The notes beneath the pieces were generated by a model. That model was given only the letters and a program-made list of their open reading frames with translations, had not been told where the DNA came from and did not search any database. Below, in pieces: positions 30,888 through 44,126 of a stretch of 64,000 bases of DNA (position 1 is its first letter; every line of letters starts with the position of its first letter). The stretch is taken from positions 62,001-126,000 of the forward strand of contig JADIIU010000032.1 in NCBI GenBank assembly GCA_027603945.1, read 5' to 3'. The stretch comes from Terramyces sp. JEL0728 (lineage: Eukaryota > Chytridiomycota > Chytridiomycetes > Rhizophydiales > Terramycetaceae). Made by a program: the position numbers and the translations under genes.

Positions 30888-31565
30888 TTATTGAGATAAT
30901 TCCTTTTCCTTTGCAGCTATCAAATCATCGATTTTTTTGATGAAATCGTCAGTTTTCTTTTGAACTGAATCTTCGTTCTTCTTCACCACGTCCTTGGATT
31001 TATCTTTCTTGATTGATTTGCGAGCATCTTGGCGGATGTTGCGAATTCCAATTTTAGACTTTTCCGCGTTGGCATGGATTTGTCTGACTAGCGATTGCTT
31101 GTATTCCGCAGTCATTTTCGGAATTGGTACTTTTAACGTTAGATTGTCCTGTTTTTGGGGATTTAAGCTTAGATTTGCTACTTTCATTGAGCGCTCAACT
31201 ACAGATGTAAGCTGAATGAGATATTATAATACCTTTTCGTCTGGAACGACCACCATTAGTGTGTTTGCGTCTTTTACATGGATTTGGGCTACCTGTGATA
31301 GCGGCATTCTCTTTTTGTCCAATTCAACAATGATTGGGTCCAGGATATTTGGATTTGCTCTTCCAACCCTAATTTTTTCAAGCAAAGATTTGAATGCTTC
31401 CAATGATTTGTCCATTCGTGTGATAAATGGAGTCAGGTCAAAGGGAGTGTCAACCTCCTCTTGAACCTGTTTCGTTTGTTTCCCTCCTTTCTTTGAAGCA
31501 TAGAAGGACACCTGTGTGAATCTGGGCTTTATCAATTGTTGAAATATTCTTGCACTCTTCAACAT
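30888..31565 (-). CDS. RRF1: Mitochondrial ribosome recycling factor
   Basis: Two exons with an intron at 31232-31212 (21 nt); 218 residues. The N-terminus (MLKSARIFQQLIKPRFTQVS) is basic and hydroxylated, typical of a mitochondrial presequence. The RRF core has MDKSLEAFKSLLEKIRVGRA, NPNILDPIIVELDKKRMPLS, VVERSMKVANLSLNP, and the C-terminal helix with IGIRNIRQDARKSIKKDK. RRF splits post-termination mitoribosomes with EF-G2. The organism therefore translates proteins in mitochondria. Confidence 0.92.
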
Positions 31566-31961
31566 TTTTTTCTAAATCAAAAAACACCATCAAAATACTT
31601 ATGCAATACGTGAACAGACTCAAGCCAGAGATTATGGCAAGTGCAGCAGCTGTATAAACTTTGCTTTGAGGTTGGTAAAAGATCATACGGCGAGTAAGAA
31701 GGAATCGGATTTGAAGAGTAGATGCTCAATGAAGGAATCAACCGCCATTTGAATTACAATAATCAATAATTTTACTCTGTTAAATGTTTCTAATATCATA
31801 AAGATAGGATTTTGAAGTATCCCTGGTTATGGGACGGGTTTCTTTGAATACTCTGGGATACCAACTGCCAATGAGCAATTTATGTCTGTTTTCCGATAGG
31901 TAAAACGCCTTTTTTTCGGTTATTTCTAGCTTAATCCATGTTTGTTTTTCAAAGTTAAAAA
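31566..31961. other. Intergenic region, weak minus-strand ORF
   Basis: 396 bases between the RRF gene and the end of the Byr4-like gene. A minus-strand frame at 31450-31686 opens MIFYQPQSKVYTAAALAIIS and has one possible membrane helix, but it runs into the RRF N-terminus in another frame, so I do not call it a gene. Otherwise AT-rich. Confidence 0.35.
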
Positions 31962-33215
31962 CTAACTACTTGACTCGTGCAAATCATCGATTTCATCAAA
32001 AAGATCGGTTTCCTCTTTGGACAATTCATTGCCAACCCAGCACATCTTTACAGAATCAAACACCATGTTTCCTACTTTGGTTGGTATTTGTCCGCTTGAC
32101 GGAATAAAGTTTGGTTTTGACTGTGCTTTGGATTCAAAATCTTGTAATACTGATTCATTGCCTTTCCAAGTTTGTTCAATAGGATCATACACCATATTTC
32201 CTACGACTAGTGTAAAACCAAATGAAACCTTTTGGAACGTTCGAATTGCCCAAGTTTCTGATCAAAGTTGGTTTTTGTGGTTTCGTAGGTCTTTTAGATT
32301 TCCTCTTTTCGTCTAATTAGCCAAATATTACCAGTAACTGTCCTTCCAAAAGCAACTCTATATGTTGGCGGTCTCTTTGTTTCTCGAAGGTTTGGGGCTG
32401 CCCATCGCGAACTAGCTGTGCTGCTAGCAACACTAGCTGGCGTGCGCGCTATGTAAGACTGTATTAGTTATTATTACTGAACGTTTCTGTTCGTCCTGTC
32501 GTTTGATTCTATGAATTTGAGGTTCAACTTGTTTGGGAGCAGGTGGGGTTTGCGCTTTAAAATCCTCTAACGTAATCAATTTAATATTTGGTTTTTTATC
32601 ATTTACTTTTGGTATCTCCAGAGTTTCTTTATGGATTTCAGGTGCAGTAAAATTTAATTCATCTTCAGAGGTTGCATCCAGTAGATCAACCTCCGATTGA
32701 AATATTGTTTGAACTGGTTTGGATATGGAACCCGTCGAATCATTAATCTGATGTTCTATTTCAGCCAAGTTGATTTCTAATATGGGCGATTGAATTTGAA
32801 TGCTGGTTCTAGGTTTAACCGCATCTATGGGAATAGGTGTTGGCGGATTGCATGTTAGCGGAGGTGTGTGTGGGACTCCGTATTCCCTATTTCTTACTCG
32901 GTTGAGACGTGCTACCAATTCGTCTGCGCTAGGCAGTTCCATATCTTGACAAACATCGCCATCGTGGCTATTTCTATCCCAGCTAACACCATTGATCGGA
33001 AACTCGATATCATCAAAGGTTTCATCGTTATCTGATGCTATTACACTTGCGTTTGATGAAAGTACCGGAGAATGGAGATACGAATGTATCCTGTCCTCCT
33101 CAATATCAAAATCCGAGTCTGACTCGAAAGGATCAACCACATTCGTTTGTTGGGGCACTACGAGCTCTAAATTATCTGGAATATCAAAATCATCAAATGT
33201 ATCGTCCTCTTCCAT
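31962..33215 (-). CDS. Byr4/Bfa1-type GAP subunit
   Basis: Four exons; introns 32477-32459 (19), 32331-32313 (19) and 32228-32207 (22); 397 residues. The N-terminus DTFDDFDIPDNLELV and a long acidic linker precede SSRWAAPNLRETKRPPTYRV and VAFGRT. Two related C-terminal motifs follow: VGNMVYDPIEQTWKGNE and VGNMVFDSVKMCWVGNE. These pieces match fission yeast Byr4 and budding yeast Bfa1, which with Cdc16/Bub2 form the two-component GAP for Spg1/Tem1 and restrain septation or mitotic exit. The family is fungal, supporting the organism's placement. Without splicing the conserved C-terminus is broken. Confidence 0.85.
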
Positions 33216-33405
33216 CCAAAAAAGTAACGCGTAAAATTTGAAATCAAAATTTTATCCCATATTATTGACTAATTGGAGTCAACTAAGCCTTTGTGAAACA
33301 GTTGTTTCAGTTAAGCTTTAGGCGTATCTGACTCAGCGTGGGGGTTAGGGTTGCCTCCAGGTAAAAAAAAGAACAAAAAAAGAAAAAATACTTAACAAAA
33401 AAATT

Positions 33406-34677
33406 ATGGCTTCTGACAAAATCAACGACGGTCCACTCACTGGAGAACTCAACGCAAACGATATTCAAGTACACTATTTCTGATCAATAGGGAAATTTCG
33501 ATGACGTTGCTGAAACCTTTGATGAAATGAACCTCAAAAGTGAACTCTTGCGTGGTATTTACGCTTATGGGTAAGTATTGGATTAAATATCAGTTTCGAA
33601 AAACCTTCCGTTATTCAACAACGTGCTATTCTCCCAGTTCTCCGTGGAAATGATGTTATTGCACAAGCACAATCAGGTACCGGCAAAACTGCCACTTTCT
33701 CTATTTCAATCTTGCAAAGCATCGATGCCGGCCTTCAGGAATGTCAAGCATTGGTTTTGGCACCAACCCGTGAATTGGCTGTCCAAATTCAAAAAGTAGT
33801 TGTCGCCCTTAGTGATTATATGGGTATTCAATGCCATGCATCCATTGGTGGTGTGAGTATTCAAGAAGATAGACAGAAATTAGAAGCAGGCCCACAAGTT
33901 GTTATCGGAACACCAGGTCGTGTATTCGATATGATCAATAGAGGATATCTTCGTGCAGATCACATTAAAATGTTTGTTCTCGACGAAGCTGATGAAATGT
34001 TGTCCCGTGGTTTCAAGGAACAAATCTATGAAGTGTTCCAACTTATGCCGCCTAGCATCCAAGTTGTATTATTATCTGCTACCATGCCTGGTGAAGTTTT
34101 GGAGGTTACCAAGTCATTTATGAACAACCCAATTAGAATTCTAGTAAAGAGAGACGAACTTACTCTCGAAGGTATCAAACAATTCTTTGTTGCGGTCGAC
34201 AAGGAAGAGTGGAAACTTGACACTCTTTGCGATCTATATGACACAGTTACTGTAGCACAAGCTGTTATCTTTGCAAACACCAAGAGAAGGGTCGATTGGC
34301 TCACTCAAAATATGACAGAAAGAGATTTCACCGTTTCCGCTTTGGTATTTTTTATTTAATTACAGCATGGTGAAATGAGTCAAGAAGAACGTTCTAAAAT
34401 TATGAAAGATTTCCGTTCTGGTGCTTCTCGTGTATTGATTACAACTGATATTTTGGCTCGTGGTATTGATGTACAGCAAGTATCTCTTGTAATCAACTAT
34501 GATTTGCCAACCAACAAGGAAAACTACATCCATCGTATCGGTCGTGGTGGTCGTTTCGGTCGTAAAGGTGTTGCCATTAACTTTATTACCACCGACGATA
34601 TTCCAATGCACCGTGAAATTGAAAAGTTCTACAACACCCAAGTAGAAGAAATGCCAATGAACATTGCAGAACTGTAA
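33406..34677 (+). CDS. TIF1: Translation initiation factor eIF4A
   Basis: Four exons; introns 33469-33490 (22), 33571-33593 (23) and 34345-34365 (21); 401 residues. Motifs: [69 protein letters not shown], ending [25 protein letters not shown] and [20 protein letters not shown] identify it as eIF4A, the helicase of eIF4F, rather than eIF4AIII. The upstream spacer (33216-33405) is shared with Byr4/Bfa1. Codon use is smoother (CGT, GGT, GTT) than in neighbours, as expected for a highly expressed gene. Confidence 0.95.
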
Positions 34678-34790
34678 GATTATCACTAACGTAGCATTTA
34701 AATTTTAATTTTGCATTATAAAAGGGTTTATTTAGGAAGAGTTAATAAAATCTTATTATTTCATTATTTTTGCATTTCTATCGACTGTGT

Positions 34791-34897
34791 TGGCTATTAC
34801 GCTAAGATTGTGCTGGCTATTACGCTGAGATTGTGCTGGCTATTGCGCTGAGATTGTGCCGGCTATTACACTGAGATTGTGCTGGCTATTAGGCTGA
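34791..34897 (+). repeat. 23-bp tandem repeat downstream of eIF4A
   Basis: About 4.6 copies of TGGCTATTACGCTGAGATTG followed by TGC, with one or two changes per copy, lie in the 318-base spacer 34678-34995 between eIF4A and UTP20. The rest of the spacer is AT-rich; near UTP20 it has the box TTTTTTTCTTTTTCAAAAA just before the start. Confidence 0.9.
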
Positions 34898-34995
34898 CTA
34901 AATTAATTCCAATTCACTGATTCAGAATTCAATGGCGGATTAATGTATCTTTATATCTAGATTTTTCACCAAATATTTTTTTTCTTTTTCAAAAA

Positions 34996-37900
34996 ATGGA
35001 AGTCAAACAGCTGAATAAACATGGCTCCAACAGATTCAAAGTAAATCCAACTAACCTAGTTTCAATCTTTCAACGATAGAATCAAAGATGTGAAAATCAA
35101 TATTCATAAAATCCATAAACATGAAGAATCAGAATCATTTTTTATGAGTGAATACGATAAATATTTAGAGCTGAACTTGACAAATGAATACAGAGAATAT
35201 CAGCAGCGGATCAGGGGTATTTCGAGATCTCTAGTCGAAATACTGTACCACAAAGACCAAATCGCGGAAATATCAATCGAGTATTTGGAACATGAGTCTT
35301 GTATTGAGCCTATCCTGGCGTAAGTTAAATTAACGTTAGATTAATCATTGCTCTGGTTCAAGATTTACAAGGTGAAGTTTACAGCTCCATCCCGCCAATA
35401 TTACAGAAAATCATCTCTGTCATTGATTACAAAACACCACCAGAGATATTGGATGTCATTTTCACTTCAATTTCAACTATATTCAAGTTTTTGCAGTCGC
35501 AGCTGAGTGAAGATTTGGATAAAATATTTGATTTATTCGTCCCATTGTTCAGAAATACCAAGCTATATATCCGATTATTTGCAAGTGAAGCCCTTGGATT
35601 TTTGTTGAGAAAGTGCAAAGAACCGCGCAGTATTTACCAGTACATTCTTGGGACATTAGATAATGAAATGGATATTGATGAAGCAGAAATTAAAGAGGAC
35701 GATGCTACTGCGACCGAAACATTCAAACCAAGTGTGTACACTGAATCAATAGCCTTATTATTTTTTGAAACACTCAAAGTTAATCAACAGTTCTACTCTA
35801 GAGGGTATTTAGTAATCCAGACACTGTTTGACGTGTGCTTCAAATCTCTTCAAACTACCAAACCAGTGTTGGAAAAACTATTTATTCTAATGGGGCATTT
35901 CGGAACCAAAGAAACTTTGTCGGATTTCTGGCAAACTATTTACAAGGTACTGGACTCTGTTCTGGAGAATGAACAACAACAAGAATTGAACACCATAATC
36001 GATTTGCTCACTATTTGGACTGGACTGCGTAAAGGAACCAGAATCACAAATTACAAGGAATTGCTTGATAGAATCCAAAATATCAACGAATATACACTTG
36101 GCCAATGTAGAAATTGACTGATTTAGATTCGGAACAAGAAAGCAATACTATCCAAGATGACTTGGCTCGTGGTAGCTTGAAACTATTTGCTGTGTTTTTA
36201 TTAACATGTCCACTGCCAGAAACACTTGCAAGCAAGAATTTAATGGAAAAAATAGCTGGTTTAGCGGTAATCAAACATTAATCTAGAATATCAAAGTTGC
36301 AGCAGAGTTTTACAACTTTCTGTTGGAGAGATCCTACCAGCTTTTTGGTAGGTTGCTGCTACCGGACATTCTCAAGTAAATCTTACTAATTTAGAATGAT
36401 TCAGAGCAAGTGGGCCAAAGATTGCAAGTCTTGTATCACTTTACTTTCGAACATGTTTCTTCACCATGATATCAGAACAATCCTCCATGGTACAAGCCAT
36501 TCATTACTCACATCCAATGGATTAATTAAGAACAAACCAATTCCAGTCTTCATACTGCAAAAATTGCAATTGTTTGACTTTCAGTCGTGTATTTCAGAGG
36601 ATGAGATCAAAAATGTTGGATCTATCGTTACCTGTCTTTCTGCATTAGCCTACTTTGAATTTGATTATTCAGAGTATATCAATATTGTTACAAATTTAAT
36701 CAACAAACTTTTCAACATTATTAAACATGGAGATGATTCGGAATATGAAACTGAAATTTTACAAGGAGATAGGATGCAAGTGCTACAAAGTCTGGTCGGC
36801 CATTTGGCTGTTGAATGCAGCGGTGTGTCGACAAGGACTAATAATCAAACATCCCTGAAAGATATTCTCCCAAGTTTATTGGAAATGCTGCCAAAATGCG
36901 CTTCAAACGTAGGGTATTTGAAAGGAATCTACGCAGTTTATGATTCCTTGAAACCAAAGTACCCGAGCTTGGTAGACAGCAAGTCCTTGGATGAAATTCT
37001 TGTTATATTGAAACCAAATATTTCTTCCTTTGACACAAACATCCGATTGGAAACAATGAAAATTCTGGCGCTATTCACTGCTGCTGAAGTTCTGCCAACA
37101 AGTTCTTATAGCGGGCCATGCACTTTGTTTGAAATATGCAGCCAACTTGAAAGCACGCCAAATACAATTGAATATGAACGTGAAAAACCTATTTTGCTTC
37201 GAAAATTGGAAAGTCTGTTAGCAAGCAACTGCATTCCACCCCAATATTTATTTGTCATCCCGAAATTCTGTTTGGCGCAGTACAGTGTTAATTTTGCCCC
37301 GCTTTGGCCACAAGTAACCCAAACACTGGTTATATGTTCAAAGTTTGACTCTGAATTATTTTGGACTTGCTACAAATCCTGTCTCGAAAGTGTTTGCAGA
37401 GGAGATCAGCCTGTTCCGTTGTCATTACGCAAGAATCCTGAACCGCAAGTAGCTAAAATCGATAAACGGAAGGCACCGCTTATCTCTTTCGAATGCACAA
37501 ATTTAAATGATTGGAATAGAACTTGGAATCGCATTGTTGATGCTTATGCTGATATCACACTGTTCAACTTGCAAGTTTTTTTCGATAATACTCTTCAAGA
37601 TGTACCACTGATTGATTTTACCAATATTTATACACTCCTCATCAAATCACTTGGAGACATGCCTGCAGTAATGCTGGCGCACTCCAACTTTATCGTTCCT
37701 TTATTCCTTAATATTTTCAGCCAAGAATTTGATGCGGAGGAGGAATCCGGAACAACTAATGCCAAGCGCAAGATTGCTGCCTTTTTGACAATGTTCTCTA
37801 AGCAAAAGAAACCAAGGAAGCTGCACCTGGATGAAACATTGTATGGGTGCTACTTGAATTTATTAGCAAATGGTGACGGGAAGCTTCAGCAGCTGGCCTT

Positions 37901-40900
37901 GGATTGTATCAATACTTGGCAGTACCAAGGAATGGTTAAATATGGAGAAGAGTTGAACGGGTTGGTTTCTGATGAACGGCTACGTGATACTCTGACTGGA
38001 TTTGAAATGTCACACGTAATAACTCAGCTTAATCATGACGAATATCAGAAACTTGTAGTGGTTGTACTGCGAATACTGTATGGTAAAGTCATTAGCCGAA
38101 AAGGGAGAAATTCGTCCAAAACTGGTATAAAAGCCAGAAGAACTGCTATTTTCAACTTTTTAGCGACAATGCACGAAAATGAAAGGATAGAGATGATGAA
38201 TCTAATGTTGGAACCATTCAAATCACTAGCTAGCCAAGCCGAAGGAAAAGAGTTCCATGTTGCAACTGGATTGAAATTGACATCGATTTGCTCGCTAAAG
38301 AAACAACTTGGCTTCCTAACTGTATTGGAAGATTTTGTTAAGCAATTGCGCACTTTGATTCAACCATGTTTGCCAGCAATTCTCACGACGATTCTCAATT
38401 TGTTACATTATTCTGAAGAATTAATTAACAATAACAAAGACGAGGATTTTATCCAGACTCAAGCGCGGCAAGTTCGATTACTTTCACTTAAAAGGCTAAC
38501 ATTGATATTTTCAATTGACGTCGATTTTGACTTTACAGTCTACATTGCACAAATATTTACAAGCATCATTGATTCAAGGGTAGATAAATTTGAAATCGAA
38601 AATACCCAGGCGCCAAGTGCCGTTATGGAATTGATTTGCGCTTGGTCAAAGCGTGCATCCCAAGTTGGGTTTCTTAAATATTTCAATCCGCACCTTTTGC
38701 GCGGCCTGATTATGTTGCTTGGGGCTGTAAAGGTCCAAGAGTCCGTAGTATCATTCGTATTGAACATTATTGAAAATATCCAGGATATACACGACGAATT
38801 TCCAGAAAAGAACATAGTGCAAGATTTGCTACAAAATGATTTGCCTGTTTTATTGGAGAAATGTGAATTTGTACTTGCTATAAATTTTGGTGGAAACTCT
38901 AGAGCTGCAAAACTCAACAAAGACACCATCTCCTCAAGAATTATACGCATATTATCCAGAATCAGTTCATTTGTCAAATCAAGTAGTGTTGCAGAAAAAC
39001 TCGTCCATATTTTGATGCCATTCTTGAAAAGCAACGTCAAATCCGTGCCTGAAATGACCAAAGTAGAGATTCTCCAAATATTCAGACATTTTATTCCATT
39101 TCTCTCTATTGCAAAGCCATCCGAAACGCCTTATTATCAGATAATCTCGCAATTGTTTTCGGTTTTGGAAACTAAGGAGGCTAGAAGAGAATTGCTGAAT
39201 GTATTTCATGTGTTTAGTCAAAAGGAGTCAAGCTTAGAGGCGACATATAACCACTTGGAAAATCTGAATGCCCAATCAACAAGACGAATTGACGAGCCAG
39301 ATTTCGAACGCAGATTCAGTTCTTACACGCAAATCAATCAGACTGATTATAAATCTCTTGATCTGGTCAGCTGGAAACCATTGTTGTACAATTTTATCTA
39401 TTACATCAAAGATCCTGAAGAATTTTCAATCAGAACTGCAGCTTCGTTTGGTGTCAAGCGATTCATCGAAAGATCTGTGGAAATTCAAGAAGAAGCTGAA
39501 GCAAACAACTTTAAGAATTACATATTGCGCTTAATCTTCCCAGAACTAAAGAAAGGGATTAAATTATCCATCCAAGTTGTCCGACAGGAATTTATTATCC
39601 TTCTTGGTTTCCTGGTTCAAGTTCATCAGACTCTGCCAGAATTCAAGGATATGGTTTGCCTTTTGGGTATTCAAAGTGATGACGAAACTAATTTCTTCAG
39701 CAATATCACACATTTACAAGTCCATAGAAGGCTTCGTGCTTTACGGTTTTTGTCACAAATGGCGATCGATCAGCAACTTGCACCAAACAACGTATCAAAT
39801 ATTTTCGTTTCAATGGTTGCCCACTTTATCTTTGAATCTAGTCGCACTGCTGATCACAATGTAATCAATGAAGCCATAACTACAATCGGTGCCCTCTGCC
39901 GCGTATTGAAATGGGGACAATACTATGCGTGCCTGAAACGATTTATGAATTGTTTTGCTCTGAAACCAGATCTGGAAAAGGTGCTAATTAGACTTGTTAT
40001 TCAAATTCTGGACAATTTCCACTTCAAAATGGAACTGTCAAAAGACCCAACTATAAGAATTGAAGAAAAAAAAATTCAAGAACTGACACAGCAGGATGAC
40101 GAAGAGGAAGAAATCGAAGAGCAAGAGGAGATGGAAGTTGACCAACCCCAAGAGGCTGAAAAAATCCATTCCGTAGTAACCCAAAAATTATTGCCAAGCT
40201 TGCAGCGATTGCTGGATGCAAAGAACGATGAGACTATTCCTATCAGGACTCCTATTGCAATCTCGATAACCAAGATTTTAAAACTATTACCACAAAAATC
40301 CCTGCGAACTCATCTGCCTAAATTGATCACTACCCTTTGCAACATACTATCATCCCACTTGCAATCCACGAGAGACAGTTGTAGGTCTACCTTGGTTACG
40401 ATCTCTACTATGCTCGGTCCAGAATACCTGTTATACATTATTCAAGGATTGCAAACGTCACTTAAAAGAGGGTATCAGCTGCACGTTCTTGGATTCACAT
40501 TGCATGCGATTATGGTGGGAAATGCTGAAAGTTTCCCTGTGGAGTCGATCAACAATTGCGTCAAGCCAATAGTTCAAATAGCAATGCACGATATCTTTGG
40601 CGAGACTGGCCAAGAAAGAGAAGTACAAGAGTTAAAGGGCAAAATGAGGGAAATTAAAAATACAAAGAGTTACGACACCTTGGAATATCTCGCCAAATTG
40701 ATTTCTTTCTACGAACTAAGGGAAATTTTGCTGCCTATTAAAGGGCAAATGCTGGAAGCAAATCAAGTAAAAGTGGTGAGGCAAATTGAAGAAGTGTTCA
40801 GAAAAATAGCGATTGGATTGAATGCCAACACGTCTGTTAATATTGAAGAATTTATGATATTTGTTCACCAATTGCTCTCGGAAAATTTACCACTTGCTCA

Positions 40901-43002
40901 GGCGGACGTAGCAGAGGTCGACACTACTAACAAAAACATCAAGGTGCAATTAAAACGGGCAGATGCAACAGCCACAATGAAATACTATGAATCAAACGTT
41001 CATTTGTTCATCGAGTTTGGACTTTCGCTGTTGCTTACCAGTTTGAAGAAAGAGCGAATTATCCTCGGCGATACCAAGCATATGCAACTACTAGACCCAC
41101 TTGTCAATTACCTGGGCAAATCCTTGTATTCCAAGTACACCTCAATTACAACGTTGGCGCTGAAAATATTTGCAATTATAATCAAAGTTCCACTCCCAAA
41201 TATGGCAGACACTATCCCCATAGTTGTGAAACGACTATTCCAGTTGATTGCCAAGTCTGCTTCCACAGACAGCGAACTTATTCAGCAATGTTTCAAACTG
41301 CTGACAATAATACTGCGGGACTGCAAACAGGTTAAGGTTCCCGAAAAGCCAATTATTGCCCTACTAGCGTTACTTGGGCCGGATTTGGAGGATCAAAACA
41401 AGCAATCCAATACTTTTTCATTAATTAGAGCAATATTATCTAGAAAGTTCATTTCCAATGAAATGTATGACTTGATGGACAAAGTCGCTAAAGTTTTGGT
41501 GACGAGTCAAAGCGGCCAGGTTCGAGATCTATGCAGAATATCATTCATGCAGTTCTTAGTAGACTATCCACATGGAAATGCAAGAATGAAAAAGTTAATG
41601 TCATACTTGATTTCCAACCTGGAATATGAATTTGAAAGTGGGCGGATCTCGGTTTTGCAACTCTTCAAACTTGCGGTTGCGAAAATTAGTGATGAAGTTT
41701 TCAATGAGCACGCAGATATGCTTTTGCTTGCAATTATAATGTCGTTGGCCAATGATGAATCTGCAAAATGCAAGGAAATGGCTGCAGAGTTAATCAAGAT
41801 GATAGTAACTAGAATTGGAGTCAACAAAATGGAGAAACATATAGAATTGATCGGCAAATGGTTTGCTCAGGAACAAACAGAAATGCAGCTCATATCCTGT
41901 CAATTGGTAGGGATTCTAGTGGAAGCTTTCGGAGAACAATCAAAAGCGTGGTTGGCAAGATGGATGGGAAATTTGAACTCATCACTTGAAAAATGTTTGG
42001 GTGATTGGAAATCAAGTCTAGAATCGCTATCAGAGCTTGACCAAGAGTTGGAAAATTGGGAATTGGGTTATATTGCCTTAAAGTCCATATCCAAAGTTCT
42101 AAAAGTATACCCATCATCAATTTTCATTAATAACGATCATATTTGGGGGAATATAGCTGCACTTATGCTCCACCCTCATCAATGGGTCAGACTTCTTTGT
42201 AGTCAATTGCTTGGGTCCCTGTTTGCTAATACAGCACCAGAAACTCGAACTGTATCCAAGCCGGTTAGCGCTGAATCAACACATGTTTTGTTGGACGATG
42301 AATCGAAAATCAAGCAATTGGCAAGAAAGTTTTGCGATCAGCTAGACTCGGACTTTATTACAGCCCCTTTAGCAAAACAAATTGTCAAAAATTTATTCTT
42401 TATCTCAAAAACGATGATTCCGTTTATAGACAGTGAAGAATCTGAATCTGATGAGAGCGGCGATGATGAAGAAAAAGGAAAAGTTTGTGCTCTGCTTTGG
42501 TTGACAAAGAGGTTATGCTATTTGGCTAGAGCAGATGCAGCCAAAAAAAGAGGAATAGTATTGGTAATTGTTTTTAACATCAGCGATCTAGCGTATTCCA
42601 ATGGTTTGCAGCAGTTTACAATTTGATTCCCGTAGAAAATTCAAAGGAGTATCTTCAACTAATGGTGACCACTTTGTATTATACCGAAAAAGATGAAACC
42701 TTTAAAGGCGAAAACGCTGGTAGATTCTTGCTAATTTAGAAACTCTTAAGCAACTGGCGACTGAAGTTATGTCGCTGCTTCAAAAGCAAGCTGGAACTAC
42801 CGAATATCTTGAAGTTTACCAGGCAGTGCACGAGAGAATTCAAAATACTAGAAGGGAAAAGAGACAACAGAGGAACATGCTGGCAATAACCGATCCAAAA
42901 GCAAGCGCTCAAATGAAGATTAGAAAGAATGAAATGAAAATGAAGAGTAGAAAAAGAAAAGCTCAAGAATTTGCATCAAAGAAACTCAAAATGTCAAAGT
43001 AA
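34996..43002 (+). CDS. UTP20: U3 snoRNP-associated protein UTP20
   Basis: Eight exons; introns 35041-35059 (19), 35320-35339, 36107-36126, 36267-36286 (20 each), 36376-36394 (19), 42564-42583 and 42720-42739 (20 each); 2622 residues, close to the 2500-2800 of known UTP20. The N-terminus (HGSNRFKFQSFNDRIKDVKI) and LFRNTKLYIRLFASEALGFL match the family. Alpha-helical HEAT-like repeats fill the protein, with an acidic insert (DDEEEEIEEQEEMEVDQP) near 40095-40150 and a basic C-terminal tail (KMKSRKRKAQEFASKK). UTP20/DRIM is a component of the small-subunit processome for 18S rRNA. One exon is 6.2 kb long, while the introns cluster at the two ends. Confidence 0.92.
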
Positions 43003-43047
43003 AGTACGATTCTAATAAATTATTTCCATCATTTATTATAAATACTT

Positions 43048-43671
43048 TTAATTATGAGATAGCATTGAGATTCTAAAGTTTGTGATTACCGAACTGCATT
43101 TGGCAGTGGATACCATTAATGCATTTTTAATTGGAGATAGATTTTTAAATATGGATTTTGTGAATGGGTTTACAACAATTTGGAATCCTGGAGGACAGAG
43201 GAAGCCGAATTCTTCTCCATCTTCTTTGCGAATCAGGATAAACTCTGGATTATCTCGCGTTGACTCCCGGATCTGTCTGAACGCTAGCGGTGTTCCAGAT
43301 GCATTTCCTGCAGCACAAGTAGTAACCCAAACATTTAATTCTTGTTTAGAAAGATTGTGGATAGCGATTTTGTTTCTTTTATGAGGGATTAAGGAGACAT
43401 TATCTGGTAATTGAATTTGGGGTTTGTTGAAAAAGATGTGTGAGCCAGGCAAGACGTAGATTCCTATAGTTCCATCAATTCCAAGGTTGAACCGTTTCCA
43501 ATCCGGGTGATAAATCAACAGAAAGTCGGATGTTTCGGCTTTCCATTTCTTTGTTCTCCCAGGTTTAATCATGAATTCCTGAGTTGAGGTATAAGTAGAA
43601 ATTTGAACTGGCTGGGAAAAGTTGTTTGTAAAGATAATGTAGTCAGGATCTTGATCTGAGTAGATGTCCAT
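43048..43671 (-). CDS. Hypothetical beta-rich protein
   Basis: An intron-free frame of 207 residues starting MDIYSDQDPDYIIFTNN. It seems to have two similar halves: in each, a 'N-x-S-x-Q-x-v-x-v' strand segment (NNFSQPVQIS, HNLSKQELNV) is followed by FLLIYHPDWKRFNLGIDG or FILIRKEDGEEFGFLCPPG and then a proline-rich turn. This suggests a duplicated beta-sandwich. No signal peptide and no family recognised. It is convergent with UTP20, 45 bp between stops. A lineage-specific protein is likely. Confidence 0.6.
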   Translation of the reverse strand: MDIYSDQDPDYIIFTNNFSQPVQISTYTSTQEFMIKPGRTKKWKAETSDFLLIYHPDWKRFNLGIDGTIGIYVLPGSHIFFNKPQIQLPDNVSLIPHKRNKIAIHNLSKQELNVWVTTCAAGNASGTPLAFRQIRESTRDNPEFILIRKEDGEEFGFLCPPGFQIVVNPFTKSIFKNLSPIKNALMVSTAKCSSVITNFRISMLSHN

Positions 43672-43845
43672 GCTGAATGTTCAAGTGTGAGGTGAAAATC
43701 TCGGTAGATGGCGGTTTAAATAGCACCGCTCCATGAGAGGTCTCGACTCACATTCCTTTGCAGATCAAAGAGGGCAGACGTTTTTATTCTTAAGGGTTTC
43801 GCAACAACCTAAATTCGAATTCGGCTTTGATGAGTTTATTAATTT

Positions 43846-44028
43846 CTAGGTTTCGCTGATGTATGCTTCCAAATCATGTAGCAGTAAATCCAGCTTGCCG
43901 TGTATATTTCGGTTTTTCTGCAGTTTCCTAAACTCTTGATCTAGGATATATCGGTTCTCGGTTGCGATCGGTAGTGGACTTTTTGTTTGCGATGGAACTG
44001 GTTTTGATAGTCGAAAGAACGATAGCAT
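43846..44028 (-). CDS. Small hypothetical protein (60 aa)
   Basis: An ATG at 44028 opens a frame of 60 codons ending TAG. The second half (YILDQEFRKLQKNRNIHGKL then DLLLHDLEAYISE) is an amphipathic helix suited to coiled-coil pairing. The first half is basic and Pro-rich and could be a targeting signal. It lies 98 bp downstream of eIF3d on the same strand. No family recognised; small size makes a chance ORF possible. Confidence 0.35.
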   Translation of the reverse strand: MLSFFRLSKPVPSQTKSPLPIATENRYILDQEFRKLQKNRNIHGKLDLLLHDLEAYISET

Positions 44029-44126
44029 TTGAAAGCTCAAGCATTGGTTTGGTTATAAGCGTGAGCGGAGTTGCGCGACAAATACATTCGCCGATAGATA
44101 TTATATCGGAGCAAAATAATTAAACT

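Noticed and set aside
31450..31686. Minus-strand frame with one possible membrane helix upstream of RRF
   Set aside because: It overlaps the start of RRF in another frame and its second half is the shifted RRF presequence; no independent support.
33343..33356. GGGGTTAGGGTTG, a telomere-like sequence
   Set aside because: Only about two units and in the promoter between Byr4/Bfa1 and eIF4A; no array, so a chance or regulatory match.
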